From AWTP1-13 sp963797005 (GTDB lineage Bacteria; Pseudomonadota; Alphaproteobacteria; Rhizobiales; Hyphomicrobiaceae), in NCBI GenBank assembly GCA_963797005.1, contig CAWCOF010000009.1:372001-436000 (forward strand): 64,000 bases of DNA, in the 5' to 3' direction. Position 1 is the stretch's first letter. The number at the start of each line of letters is the position of its first letter. The notes below the pieces were generated by a model. The model worked only from the letters and a program-made list of their open reading frames with translations. It was not told where the DNA came from and searched no databases. A program made the translations under genes and the position numbers. Positions 25,654-34,681 of the stretch are shown piece by piece.

Positions 25654-27288
25654 ATGAAGCTGAGAGGCGCAGATATCGTCGCACGCACCCTCGATGCGGC
25701 GGGGTTCACCACGGTCTTCACGCTGTCGGGCAACCACATCATGCCGCTGTTCGATGCGGCGATCGGCACGCGGCTGGAGCTCATCCACGTGCGGCAGGAG
25801 GCGGCGGCCGTGCATATGGCCGATGCCTGGGGGCGGCTGACGGGGCGGTGCGGAATCGCGCTGGTCAGCGGCGGGGCGGGGCATGCCAACGCGGTTGCCG
25901 CCCTGAGCACGGCGCTGCCGGCCGAGTCGCCGCTGGTGCTGCTGTCGGGCCATGCGGGCCTGGGGGAGCTGGGGCGCGGCGCGTTTCAGGAACTCGGCCA
26001 GGCCGACATGGCGAAGCCGGTGACCAAGGCCGCGTGGGTCGCGCGCTCCGCCGCGACGCTCGGCGTGGAGCTGGCAGAAGCGGTCAAGATTGCCGTGTCG
26101 GGCCGGCCGGGGCCGGTGCATCTGAGCCTGCCCTTCGACCTGCTGGAGGAGGCGGTCGAGGACGCGCCTGGGCTTTGGCCCGCGCGGTCGGCATTCGGCC
26201 CGCAGGAGCGCGCGCTCGGCGACGCCGATGCCGACGCAATTCTTAAGGCGCTTGCCGCGGCCGATCGCCCGCTCCTGCTGGCCGGGCCTCAACTGTGCCA
26301 TTCCGGCGATCTCAGCGCGCTGCGCAAGCTCCAGCAAGCGGCCGGCATTCCGGTCATCGCCATGGAGAGCCCGCGCGGCATCAACGATCCGCGATTGGGC
26401 GCCTTCGCCGAATTGCTGGGCCGGGCGGACCTGATCGTGCTTCTGGGCAAGGCGTCGGACTTCACGCTCCGCTTCGGGGATGCGCCCTTCGTCGACGCGG
26501 GCTGCCGCTTCGTTGTGATCGATGCGGAGGCGGACATGATCAAGCGCGTCGCGCGTGAAAAGGGCGAGCGGCTGACCTTCAGCGCCGTTGCCGACGCGAA
26601 GCCGGCGCTGCGCTCGCTGACGGCACGCGCTGCAAAGGCGGAGCGTGGTGCGTCGGCATGGCCAGAGGATGTGCGCGCTGCCGTCGCCTATCGCCCGCCG
26701 GCCTGGGAGACGTTGGCCGCACGCGAGGCGGGCAAGCTGCATCCGCTCGAGGTTTGTCGCGCCATTGCCCCGATCCTCGCCCGCAACGAGCGGACCATCC
26801 TGGTGTGCGACGGCGGCGAATTCGCGCAGTGGCCCCAGGCCGCGCTGGCGCCGCGGCGCCGCATCATCAATGGGCCTGCCGGCTCGATCGGCGCCTCGAT
26901 CCCGTTCGCCATTGCAGCACGCGCGGCCGATCGCGACGTGCCGGTGATCGCGCTGATGGGTGACGGCACGTTCGGCTTCCACATGGCCGAGTTCGACACG
27001 GCCGTGCGCAACAAGCTTCCCTTCGTCGCCGTGGTCGGCAACGACGCGACCTGGAACGCCGAGCACCAGATCCAGCTCAGAGCCTACGGCGCCAATCGGG
27101 CCCACGGCTGCGAGCTGCTGCCGTCGCGCTACGACCTCGTCGTCGAGGCGCTGGGCGGGCACGGCGAGCTGGTGACCAGCGCGGCGGAGCTCGGGCCGGC
27201 GCTGGAGCGTGCGCTGGCAAGTGGCAAGCCGGCCTGCGTCAACGTCATGCTCGAGCGCGTGCCGGCCCCGGTCATCCGGCGCGGTTGA
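25654..27288 (+). CDS. Thiamine-pyrophosphate enzyme, acetolactate-synthase-like
   Basis: A 544-residue TPP-dependent enzyme of the acetolactate synthase/2-hydroxyacyl-CoA lyase/oxalyl-CoA decarboxylase group. The catalytic Glu lies in HVRQEAAAVHMADAWGR, the central domain in PLLLAGPQLCHSG, and the TPP/Mg motif in GDGTFGFHMAEFDTAVRN followed by VVGND. FAD-binding residues typical of true acetolactate synthase are not obvious, and no small subunit gene is adjacent, so branched-chain amino acid synthesis is unlikely. It begins 5 bases after trmD. With the aldolase and reductase upstream it may handle 2-keto or 2-hydroxy acids (inference). Confidence 0.85.
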   Translation: MKLRGADIVARTLDAAGFTTVFTLSGNHIMPLFDAAIGTRLELIHVRQEAAAVHMADAWGRLTGRCGIALVSGGAGHANAVAALSTALPAESPLVLLSGHAGLGELGRGAFQELGQADMAKPVTKAAWVARSAATLGVELAEAVKIAVSGRPGPVHLSLPFDLLEEAVEDAPGLWPARSAFGPQERALGDADADAILKALAAADRPLLLAGPQLCHSGDLSALRKLQQAAGIPVIAMESPRGINDPRLGAFAELLGRADLIVLLGKASDFTLRFGDAPFVDAGCRFVVIDAEADMIKRVAREKGERLTFSAVADAKPALRSLTARAAKAERGASAWPEDVRAAVAYRPPAWETLAAREAGKLHPLEVCRAIAPILARNERTILVCDGGEFAQWPQAALAPRRRIINGPAGSIGASIPFAIAARAADRDVPVIALMGDGTFGFHMAEFDTAVRNKLPFVAVVGNDATWNAEHQIQLRAYGANRAHGCELLPSRYDLVVEALGGHGELVTSAAELGPALERALASGKPACVNVMLERVPAPVIRRG

Positions 27289-27305
27289 ATTGTGCGATCT
27301 GCAAC

Positions 27306-27390
27306 GTCATGCCCGCGGAGGCGGGCACCCACGACACCTGGCCGATCGGGTGCGGGTACTTGCGCGGGTCCCCGCCGTCGCGGGGAGATG
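27306..27390. repeat. Dispersed hairpin repeat, second family, copy 2 (decayed)
   Basis: Begins GTCATGCCCGCGGAGGCGGG and contains GCGCGGGTCCCCGCC, matching the copy upstream of trmD, but its right terminus is eroded to CGGGGAGATG. It lies in the gap before hisS. Confidence 0.75.
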
Positions 27391-27452
27391 TGCGGCTTTG
27401 CGGGGCGAGCCCATCGGGCTATAAGCCGCGCCAAACACACGGCAATCAGAAA

Positions 27453-28970
27453 ATGGCCAAGTCGAACAAGAACACCGGGCCCGCAGCCAGGCTGCCCAAG
27501 GGCTTTCTGGATATGGCCGCGGACGAAATCCGCGCCAGAGATCGCATGCTGGACACGATCCGGCAGGTATACGAGCGCTACGGCTTCGAGCCGCTGGAGA
27601 CGCCGGCCATCGAGTACACGGACGCGCTGGGCAAGTTCCTGCCCGACCAGGACCGGCCCAACGAGGGCGTGTTCTCGTTTCAGGATGTCGTGCCGGAGGC
27701 GCGCACTGATTCAAGCCCCGAGCAGTGGCTGTCGCTACGCTACGACCTGACCGCGCCGCTGGCGCGCTACGTGGCCGAGAACTTCGAGCGGCTGCCGAAG
27801 CCGTTCCGGCGCTACCAGGTGGGGCCTGTGTGGCGCAACGAGAAGCCGGGGCCGGGGCGGTTTCGCCAATTCACCCAGTTCGACGCCGACACGGTGGGGA
27901 CCGACAACATCGCCGCGGATGCCGAGATCTGCATGCTGGCGGCCGATACGCTGGAGGCGCTCGGGCTGAGCGGGCAAGTACGTCATCAAGGTCAACAACC
28001 GCAAGGTGCTTGATGGCATGATGGAGGCCGTCGGACTTGCCGGAGAGGAGAACGGCGGTCGACGACTTGCCGTTCTGCGTGCCATCGACAAACTCGACCG
28101 TCTTGGCATCGATGGCGTCCGGGAACTGCTGGGAAAGGGTCGCAAGGACGAGAGTCCGGCGATTTCACCAGAGGTGCTGAGCTCGACACTTCTCAAGCAG
28201 CGGCGGTACTTTCGTTTATCACTCAGCCACTGCAGGAACAGCATTCTGGTGCAGCCGCGAGACGCGAGGGTTTTGAGCAGACTGAACTCTATATGGACGG
28301 ACTCACAGAGCTTGCCACAATCAATCGACTTGTTAAGGAGGCGGGCTACACTGAGGATCGCATCCGTATAGATTACTCAGTCGTACGTGGCCTCGAGTAC
28401 TACACCGGCCCGGTGTTCGAGGCGGAGATCACTGTCCCCGTCGTAAACGAGGACGGGCAGACGGTGCGGTTCGGGTCGGTCGGCGGGGGCGGGCGCTACG
28501 ACGGGCTGGTCGAGCGGTTCATGGGCACCAAGGTGCCGGCCACGGGCTTCTCCATCGGCGTGTCGCGCCTGCAGGCGGCGCTCGCCGCGATCAACAAGAC
28601 CGGTGCTGCAACCGCCGGTGGGCCGGTCGTCGTGCTGGTGATGGAGAAGGATCGGCTCAGCGACTACCAGAAGATGGCGCAGGCGCTGCGCTCCGCTGGC
28701 ATCCGCGCGGAGATGTACCTGGGCACCGCCGGCATGAAGGCGCAGATGAAATATGCCGACCGGCGCGGTGCCCCATGCGTCGTCATCCAGGGCAGCGACG
28801 AGCGCGCGAAAGGCGAGGTGCAGATCAAGGACCTGATCGAGGGCGCGAAGGCCGCCGCCACCATCAAGGACTCGAAAGAGTGGCGCGAAGGCCGGCCAGC
28901 GCAGTTCTCGGTGAAGGCGGACGAGCTGGTGGCCAAGGTCCGCGAAGTCCTGGCGCGGCACAAGAGCTGA
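27453..28970 (+). pseudogene. hisS: Histidyl-tRNA synthetase with two frame breaks
   Basis: Would charge tRNA-His; essential in most bacteria. Family sequence is present end to end: LPKGFLDMAADEIRARD, the motif 2 region YQVGPVWRNEKPGPGRFRQF, RIRIDYSVVRGLEYYTGPVF, motif 3 SVGGGGRYDGLVERF and the anticodon-binding domain. The first frame stops at a TGA about 28012. An extra base at about 27972-27975 and a missing base (or two extra) near 28156 move the middle segment KYVIKVNNRKVLDG to GRKDES into another frame. The two cancel exactly, leaving 506 codons. About 28035-28390 also has lower GC and different codon use. Sequence error or a mosaic assembly is possible. Confidence 0.85.
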
Positions 28971-28983
28971 GCAGATGCTGATC

Positions 28984-29081
28984 TGTCATCCCGGCCGGAG
29001 CGCGTCAGCGCGGAGAGCCGGGACCCAGGAGTTGCGTGGCACTGGGTCCCGGATATTTGCTGCGCAAATTCCGGGATGACA
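28984..29081. repeat. Dispersed hairpin repeat, copy 2, filling the hisS-hisZ junction
   Basis: Begins TGTCATCCCGGCC and ends CCGGGATGACA, with inner GGGACCCAG / CTGGGTCCC and ATTTGCTGCGCAAAT, as in the copy at 22421-22535. It starts 13 bases after the hisS stop, and the ATG within its right end is the first in-frame start of hisZ. Confidence 0.9.
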
Positions 29082-30263
29082 GCAATGACCGCGGAGCCGG
29101 CACAGAAGTTCGAGGCCCTGGAGGCGCAGGCGCAGCGCCTGATGGCGGCCTTCACGCGTGCCGGCTACGAGCTGGTGGCGCCCGCGATGATCCAGCCCGC
29201 GGGCATGTTCCTGGACGTGGTCGGCGAGCAGCTCAGAGCGCGCACCTACGTTTTCACCGACCCCGACGGCGAAGAGCTGTGCCTGCGCCCCGACCTCACC
29301 GTGCCGACCTGCCGGCTGCACCTGGCGCGCTACCCGCAAGGCAACGTGCCGGCGCGCTACTGCTACAACGGCCCCGCCTTCCGCTATCAGCCCGGCGGCG
29401 ACACCAGCGCCCATCCGCGCGAGTTCCGCCAGGCCGGGATCGAATCCTTCGCCGCGCCCGACCGCGAGCAGGATGATGCCGCCGTGGCGGGACTCATCAT
29501 CTCGGCGCTGCGCGAGGCGGGCTTGAACGACTTCAAGCTCAGGATCGGCGACCTCGGCCTCTTCACGGCGCTGCTCGACGCGCTCGACATGCCGCAGCGA
29601 TGGCGGCGGCGCCTGCGCCACCACTTCTGGCGGCCGGAAGCCTACCGCGCCGAGCTGACCCGCCTGTCGTCGGCCGAGGCGCTGAAGGTGAGCGGCCTGC
29701 CGCCTGAGCTGATCGCGCGGCTCGACGGCACCAGCGCGGAGAACGCAGCGGCGCTCGTCGAGACGCACCTGGAAGCCGCCGGCATCGAGCTCATCGGCAC
29801 GCGGTCGCTGGGCGAGATCGCCGAACGGCTTGGGGCAGAGGCTGCCGATGCGCGCGAGCGCCCGCTCGGCGCCCAGCAGGTCGCGCTGCTCGAGAACTAC
29901 GCGGGCATCAAGGGGCCGGCGCGCAAGACGATCCGTCGGCTGGCGGACCTCATGCGTGCCCACAAGATCGATATCACGAACGCGCTCGATGCCTTCCGGC
30001 GCCGGCTCGATCTGCTCGAAGCCGCAGGCGCGCCCGTCGGGGAGGCCGAGTTCTCGGCCGAATTCGGGCGCAACCTCGAGTACTACACCGGCTTCGTGTT
30101 CGAGATCGTGGTGCCCGAGCTGGGGCCCGAGAGCCCCATCGCCGGCGGCGGGCGCTACGACAGCCTGCTCGCCGATGTCGGGGCGCCGGCCGAGGTGCCG
30201 GCGGTCGGCTCCTCCATCCACACCGAGCGGCTGCTCGCCGTGCTCGACGGAGAGGCGCGATGA
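29076..30263 (+). CDS. hisZ: ATP phosphoribosyltransferase regulatory subunit
   Basis: Partner of short-form HisG in the first step of histidine biosynthesis. HisZ is a catalytically silent relative of histidyl-tRNA synthetase. Visible are class II synthetase remnants: LCLRPDLTVPTCRLHL (motif 2 region), PAFRYQPGGDTSAHPREFRQAG, NLEYYTGFVFEIVVPEL and motif 3-like IAGGGRYDSLL. 395 residues. Two start codons three codons apart (MTAMTAEP) are possible; the first lies inside the dispersed repeat. Its stop overlaps the hisG start as ATGA, so the two are translationally coupled. Confidence 0.92.
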   Translation: MTAMTAEPAQKFEALEAQAQRLMAAFTRAGYELVAPAMIQPAGMFLDVVGEQLRARTYVFTDPDGEELCLRPDLTVPTCRLHLARYPQGNVPARYCYNGPAFRYQPGGDTSAHPREFRQAGIESFAAPDREQDDAAVAGLIISALREAGLNDFKLRIGDLGLFTALLDALDMPQRWRRRLRHHFWRPEAYRAELTRLSSAEALKVSGLPPELIARLDGTSAENAAALVETHLEAAGIELIGTRSLGEIAERLGAEAADARERPLGAQQVALLENYAGIKGPARKTIRRLADLMRAHKIDITNALDAFRRRLDLLEAAGAPVGEAEFSAEFGRNLEYYTGFVFEIVVPELGPESPIAGGGRYDSLLADVGAPAEVPAVGSSIHTERLLAVLDGEAR

Positions 30264-30970
30264 GCGACAAGCTGATCCTCGCGCTCCCCTCCAAGGGCCG
30301 GCTGATGGAGCAGTGCAACCAGGCGCTGGCCAAGGCGGGCCTCGTGGTGAGGAAGTCGGGCTCCCAGCGCGGCTACAAGGGCGAGATCGACGGCCTGCCG
30401 GCGGTGGAGGTCAACTTCGTCTCGTCGAGCGAGATCGCCCAGTTCCTGAAGAGCGGCGCAGCCCACCTCGGCATCACCGGCGAAGACCTGGTGCGCGAGA
30501 CCATGCCGGCCGACTGCGAGGAGCGCGTCGCTTTCCTGGCGCGTCTCGGCTTCGGCCGCGCCGATGTGGTGGTGGCGGTGCCGGCCTGCTGGATCGACGT
30601 GCGGCGCATGGCCGACCTCGAGGAGGCGGCGCTCGCCTATCGGCGCGTGCACGGCCGCCGGATTCGCGTCGCCACCAAGTACCTGAACCTGACCTTGCGC
30701 TTCTTCGCCCAGAAGGGCGTCACCGGCTACCGCATCGTCGAAAGCCTGGGCGCCACCGAGGGCGCCCCGGCGGCGGGCCTTGCCGAGCTGATCGTCGACA
30801 TCACGACGACGGGTACCACGCTCAAGGCCAACGGGCTGAAGGTGGTCGACGACGGGCTGATCCTTCGCTCGCAAGCCAGCCTGGTCGCCTCCAAGGCGGC
30901 ACCCTGGACGGACGAGCTGCGCGCCGTGGAACGCCAGATCGCTGCCAGCCTCGCGGCCCCGAAACCATAG
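30260..30970 (+). CDS. hisG: ATP phosphoribosyltransferase, short form
   Basis: Joins ATP and PRPP, the committed step of histidine synthesis. At 236 residues it is the short form lacking the C-terminal regulatory domain, which agrees with the neighbouring hisZ. Recognisable are LILALPSKGRLMEQ at the start, LGITGEDLVRET, RIRVATKYLNLTLRFF and the PRPP-binding loop ELIVDITTTGTTLKANGL. It overlaps hisZ by four bases. hisS-hisZ-hisG order is usual in Rhizobiales. The rest of the his pathway is not in the window. Confidence 0.95.
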   Translation: MSDKLILALPSKGRLMEQCNQALAKAGLVVRKSGSQRGYKGEIDGLPAVEVNFVSSSEIAQFLKSGAAHLGITGEDLVRETMPADCEERVAFLARLGFGRADVVVAVPACWIDVRRMADLEEAALAYRRVHGRRIRVATKYLNLTLRFFAQKGVTGYRIVESLGATEGAPAAGLAELIVDITTTGTTLKANGLKVVDDGLILRSQASLVASKAAPWTDELRAVERQIAASLAAPKP

Positions 30971-31062
30971 TTTCGCGCGCGCATGGCGTTGGCGCCTTGC
31001 TGCGCGCAAACTTCGGTGCGAACACTTCGCCCAATTGGCCAGGCACGCCACGAGAGACCTGA

Positions 31063-31332
31063 ATGCCGACGACCCGGACGCTTGCTGCCCTCACGCTCAT
31101 TGCCTTCGCACCCGCACCGGCCGCGCTCGCCCAGACGGTCAACTGTGTCTGGTATGCGGATACGTCCCTCAAGCAGCAGCAGCAGAACGAGCTGAAGAAG
31201 TGCGGTTTCGAAGGGCCGGAATGGAGCATGAGCCGGCAGGTTCACCTTACCTGGTGCGCCACCCAGCCGCCCGAAGCCTGGAAGGCCGTTGCGCAGAAGC
31301 GCCAGCAGATGCTTGCCGGGTGCAAGCCCTGA
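31063..31332 (+). CDS. Small secreted cysteine-containing protein, unknown function
   Basis: Not recognised. 89 residues. A signal peptide (LAALTLIAFAPAPAALAQ) with cleavage near ALA-QT gives a mature chain of about 65 residues containing four cysteines, which could form two disulfides in the periplasm. The mature part is rich in Lys and Gln (SLKQQQQNELKKCGFEG) and ends AQKRQQMLAGCKP. It stands alone between hisG and an acyl-CoA ligase gene. The start ATG is preceded by GAGACC only. Confidence 0.65.
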   Translation: MPTTRTLAALTLIAFAPAPAALAQTVNCVWYADTSLKQQQQNELKKCGFEGPEWSMSRQVHLTWCATQPPEAWKAVAQKRQQMLAGCKP

Positions 31333-31489
31333 TACTGCGGGCGCCGCTTCGAAGGCGCGCCCGTCCTGCCCTTGAGCCCTCGACACACTTGCCGGATGTG
31401 GCTGGCGCCAATATTGATGGCCGCAAGAGGCTGGGCCACGTTCCTTCAAATGCCCGCGTCCAAAAACAAGCGCGCAAGGGAGGACTGGG

Positions 31490-33064
31490 ATGCCGGAAAC
31501 GGTGCTGGGGGCTATCCGCCGACAGGCGCGCGAGCGTCCCGAGAATGCGGCGTTCTGGGCGCCCTCGCGCACCTGGACCTTCGCCGATCTCGATCGCCAA
31601 TCGAGCCGCATTGCCCATGGACTGGCAAGCCTCGGCGTCGGCAGCGGGGATCGCGTTGCCTGCCTTACCCGACACACCGCGGATTGCGTGGCGCTGACCC
31701 TTGCGGCGTGCAAGATCGGCGCCGTCTGCATGCCGGTGAACTGGCGCCTGAGCCCGCGAGAGATCGGCCACATCCTCGACGACGGCAAGGCGATCTTCGT
31801 CATGGCGGATGCGGAGTTCGCTCCCGCTGTGCAATCCGCGGCCTCGCCGAGCATCCGGCGGATCGTCACCACCGACGCGCCCGCTCCCGGACTTGAGACC
31901 ATCGAAGCCTGGGCCGCGGCCTTCCCGGCAACCGATACCGGCCGTGAGCCGTCGATCGACGACACGGCGCTGCAGCTCTACTCGTCGGGCACGACCGGCT
32001 TGCCCAAGGGCGTCGAGCTCACCTACCGCAACCTCGCCGCCGGCCTCTTGAGCAGCACGCCGCTCGAGATCGGATATCGGGGTGCGCCCGATGTGTTCCT
32101 CAACGTGCTGCCGGCCTTTCATATCGCCGGTGTCGGCGTCGGGCTCATGACGGCCTCGCTCGGGGGCAAGAGCATCACCTACCCTGAGTTCAACCCTCCG
32201 GCCGTGCTCGCCGCCATCTCCGAGCACCGGGTCACCCATGCGTTCCTGGTCCCCGCCATGATCCAGTTCCTGCTGCAGGTGCCGGACGTGGGGAAACGCG
32301 ACTACGCGTCTCTAAAGTGGATGTCCTACGGCGCCTCGCCCATCAGCGAGAAGGTGCTCACCGACGCGATGCGCACCTTCAAGTGCAACTTCGTCCAGGT
32401 CTACGGGCTGACGGAGACGACGGGCGCCATCACCGCGCTGCCGCCGGAAGACCACGACCCCGAAGGCGACCGCCAGCACCTGCTTCGCTCGGCAGGGCGG
32501 CCGATGCGCGGCGTTTTACTGCGCGTGGTCGATCCCGCCACCGGCCGAGATGCCGCGGAAGGCGTGATCGGGGAGGTGTGGATTCGCACCGAGCAAAACA
32601 TGAAGGGCTACTGGGGCAGGCCCGCGGAGACTGCGAACGCCTTCGTCGACCGCCGGCCCGGCGGCGACGGCTGGTTCCGGTCCGGCGATGCGGGCTATCT
32701 CTCGGGCGGCTATCTCTTTCTGCACGACCGGCTCAAGGACATGATCTGCTCGGGCGGCGAGAACATTTATCCAGCCGAGATCGAGAACGTGCTGGCGGAC
32801 CATCCCGATGTCGGCGACGTGGCCGTGATCGGCGTGCCGGACGAGACGTGGGGCGAGGCGGTCAAGGCGATCGTGGTGCCGCGCCCGGGCCGGGAACCCA
32901 ATGCGGGCGCCATCATCGCCTTCGCGCGCGAGCGGCTCGCCCACTTCAAATGCCCAAGCTCGGTCGACTTTGCCGATGCGCTGCCCCGCAACCCCTCCGG
33001 CAAGCTCTTGAAGCGCGTGCTGCGCGAGCCCTACTGGCGCGGCCACGAGCGGCGGATCAACTGA
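31490..33064 (+). CDS. Long-chain-fatty-acid-CoA ligase-like AMP-forming synthetase
   Basis: Activates a carboxylic acid to acyl-CoA. The 524 residues contain the ANL-superfamily motifs: P-loop YSSGTTGLPKG near 164, A5 YGLTETTGAI, A7 SGDAGYLSGGYLFLHDRLKDM and A8 GGENIYPAEIENVL near 422, and the catalytic Lys in PRNPSGKLLKRVL at the C-terminus. It resembles FadD3/benzoate-type ligases more than the FadD of beta-oxidation, but the substrate is undetermined. A GGGAGGAC ribosome binding site supports the start. It is the second such ligase in the window, different from the one at 8 kb. Confidence 0.88.
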   Translation: MPETVLGAIRRQARERPENAAFWAPSRTWTFADLDRQSSRIAHGLASLGVGSGDRVACLTRHTADCVALTLAACKIGAVCMPVNWRLSPREIGHILDDGKAIFVMADAEFAPAVQSAASPSIRRIVTTDAPAPGLETIEAWAAAFPATDTGREPSIDDTALQLYSSGTTGLPKGVELTYRNLAAGLLSSTPLEIGYRGAPDVFLNVLPAFHIAGVGVGLMTASLGGKSITYPEFNPPAVLAAISEHRVTHAFLVPAMIQFLLQVPDVGKRDYASLKWMSYGASPISEKVLTDAMRTFKCNFVQVYGLTETTGAITALPPEDHDPEGDRQHLLRSAGRPMRGVLLRVVDPATGRDAAEGVIGEVWIRTEQNMKGYWGRPAETANAFVDRRPGGDGWFRSGDAGYLSGGYLFLHDRLKDMICSGGENIYPAEIENVLADHPDVGDVAVIGVPDETWGEAVKAIVVPRPGREPNAGAIIAFARERLAHFKCPSSVDFADALPRNPSGKLLKRVLREPYWRGHERRIN

Positions 33065-33126
33065 CGGGTGGGCGTCCGGGCCGAGAAGTCCGACAGGCCC
33101 TACCCTCCGTGCCCCGCGCTGCACAG

Positions 33127-33423
33127 CTAGGCGGCGGCCTGCTCCGCCTGAACCTTCTTGATGTCGCGCTTGAGGCGCAGGCAGCGCTCGGAAAGCTCTT
33201 CGTCCTTGGCCTTGAGCAGGAAGGCGTCGAGCCCGCCCCGGCGCTCCACGGTCTTGAGGGCGTGCGCGCTGATGCGCAGCCGCACCTTGCGCTGCAAGGC
33301 GTCGCTGATCAGGGTCACGTCGCACAGGTTGGGCCGGAACGTACGCTTGGTCTTGTTCTCGGCGTGGCTGCGCAAGTGGCCCGACATCGGCAGCTTGCCC
33401 ATCAACTCGCATCGCCGGGTCAT
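33127..33423 (-). CDS. rpmB: 50S ribosomal protein L28
   Basis: Ribosomal large-subunit protein bL28, 98 residues, usual for alphaproteobacteria where it has a C-terminal extension. Signature sequence: MTRRCELMGKLPMSGH, SHAENKTKRTFRPNL, LRISAHALKTVERRGGLDAFLLKA. Zinc-binding cysteine pairs are absent. The start fits an AGGAG sequence seven bases upstream. A single-gene unit, divergent from the DUF3108 gene, an arrangement usual in Rhizobiales. Confidence 0.96.
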   Translation of the reverse strand: MTRRCELMGKLPMSGHLRSHAENKTKRTFRPNLCDVTLISDALQRKVRLRISAHALKTVERRGGLDAFLLKAKDEELSERCLRLKRDIKKVQAEQAAA

Positions 33424-33488
33424 GGCTTGGCTCCTAAACTTCGCCGATTGTCCAGGTTTTCTTTGAGGAGGCGGCACTGGCCGGCGGT

Positions 33489-33514
33489 TCTATACCAGAG
33501 GCGCGGCCCGTCAA
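33489..33514 (-). promoter_or_regulatory. Possible rpmB promoter
   Basis: Read on the minus strand, TTGACG and TATAGA occur with a short spacing of 14 bases, about 65 bases before the rpmB start. The spacing is poor, so this is a tentative call. Confidence 0.3.
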
Positions 33515-33680
33515 GGCCCGCGGCCGATCACCTGTGCCGCAGCGGGGCGGAACCGAGAACTTTCTTTACCCGCCGCGGCTATGGTCGGGCGACCACACAA
33601 TTGACGCAAAACCGGCTAGCTTTGCGGAAAGCGGGGCTCTCCGGTCAGCGTTGTGTATCGACAGTCGGTGAGGCGGCGTC

Positions 33681-34532
33681 ATGGCGTCTAGGACCAGCGG
33701 GTGGGGTAGGAGTTTGCTGGCACCGTTCGTCGCCTCCCTGGCGGCGATTGCCATGGGCTTCTCGGCGCCGGCGTTCGCGCAGGGTTGGCCAACCAGCGTG
33801 CGGGCCCTCTACGATGTCAATTTCAACGGCTTCAACATCGGCAGCCTCGAATTCCGGTCTGAGGCCGAGCAGCAAAGCTATACGCTGCTCACCAATACGC
33901 GCCTGTCGATCCTGCTCGGCGCCTTCACCTTCGATGGAGAGACGCGCAGCTTCGGGATGCTCGTGAACCAGGCGCCGAAGCCCGCGGCCTTCACCTTCGA
34001 CTTCCGCAGCAATCTCCGAGCCGGCTCGACCAAGATCGGTTTCTCCGACGGCAGCGTCACCAATGTGACGAACCTGCCGCCGGCCCCCGCCAACCCCAAC
34101 GTCGTTCCGCTGCGCCAGCAGGACCTCAAGGGCGTGCTCGATCCCCTGAGCGCCATCCTGGTCGTGTCGCGCCCCAACGCCAGCCCGTGCGACCGGCGCG
34201 TGCCGATCTTCGATGGCCGGGAGCGCTTTGACCTCATCTTCACCTACAAGGGCGAGATGAAGGTGAGCGAGCAGAAGCCCAGCGGGCAGCCTGATGTGGC
34301 TTTCGTCTGCCGCGTCAAATATCTGCCGATCGCCGGCCACAAGGTCGATCCAGAGACGAAGTTCATGGCCAACAGCGATTCCATCGAGGTGGTATTGCGT
34401 CCTGTGCCGAGCGCAAACATGCTCGTGCCCTATCGGATCAACATTCCGACATTGGCTGGCTACGCTTCAATCGTGTCGAAGCGGATAGAGATCGCCACGC
34501 CGGGCAAGGCGCAAATCGCACTGACGCATTGA
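33681..34532 (+). CDS. DUF3108 periplasmic protein
   Basis: A 283-residue DUF3108 protein of unknown function. The signal peptide (LAAIAMGFSAPAFAQ) directs it to the periplasm. The domain begins VRALYDVNFNGFNIGSLEF, typical of the family's beta-rich fold, followed by FDFRSNLRAGSTKIGF and VPLRQQDLKGVLDPLSAILV. The C-terminal half carries CDRRVPIFDGRERFDLIF. The family is found in lipid/envelope settings, and its pairing with rpmB is conserved in the order, but no mechanism is established. Two cysteines in the mature part may form a disulfide. Confidence 0.85.
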   Translation: MASRTSGWGRSLLAPFVASLAAIAMGFSAPAFAQGWPTSVRALYDVNFNGFNIGSLEFRSEAEQQSYTLLTNTRLSILLGAFTFDGETRSFGMLVNQAPKPAAFTFDFRSNLRAGSTKIGFSDGSVTNVTNLPPAPANPNVVPLRQQDLKGVLDPLSAILVVSRPNASPCDRRVPIFDGRERFDLIFTYKGEMKVSEQKPSGQPDVAFVCRVKYLPIAGHKVDPETKFMANSDSIEVVLRPVPSANMLVPYRINIPTLAGYASIVSKRIEIATPGKAQIALTH

Positions 34533-34681
34533 GCGCGGCAGCCTCGAGGCCGGGCGCCCCGCAACGGGGCGCAAGGGCTGTTGTCATCCTGACCTTGATC
34601 ACGGCCCTTGGACATCGCCCTTGATCTTGTCGCATCACTCTGCGATGCCTCGGCAGCCACTTCGTCGTGGGGGTGCAGGCC

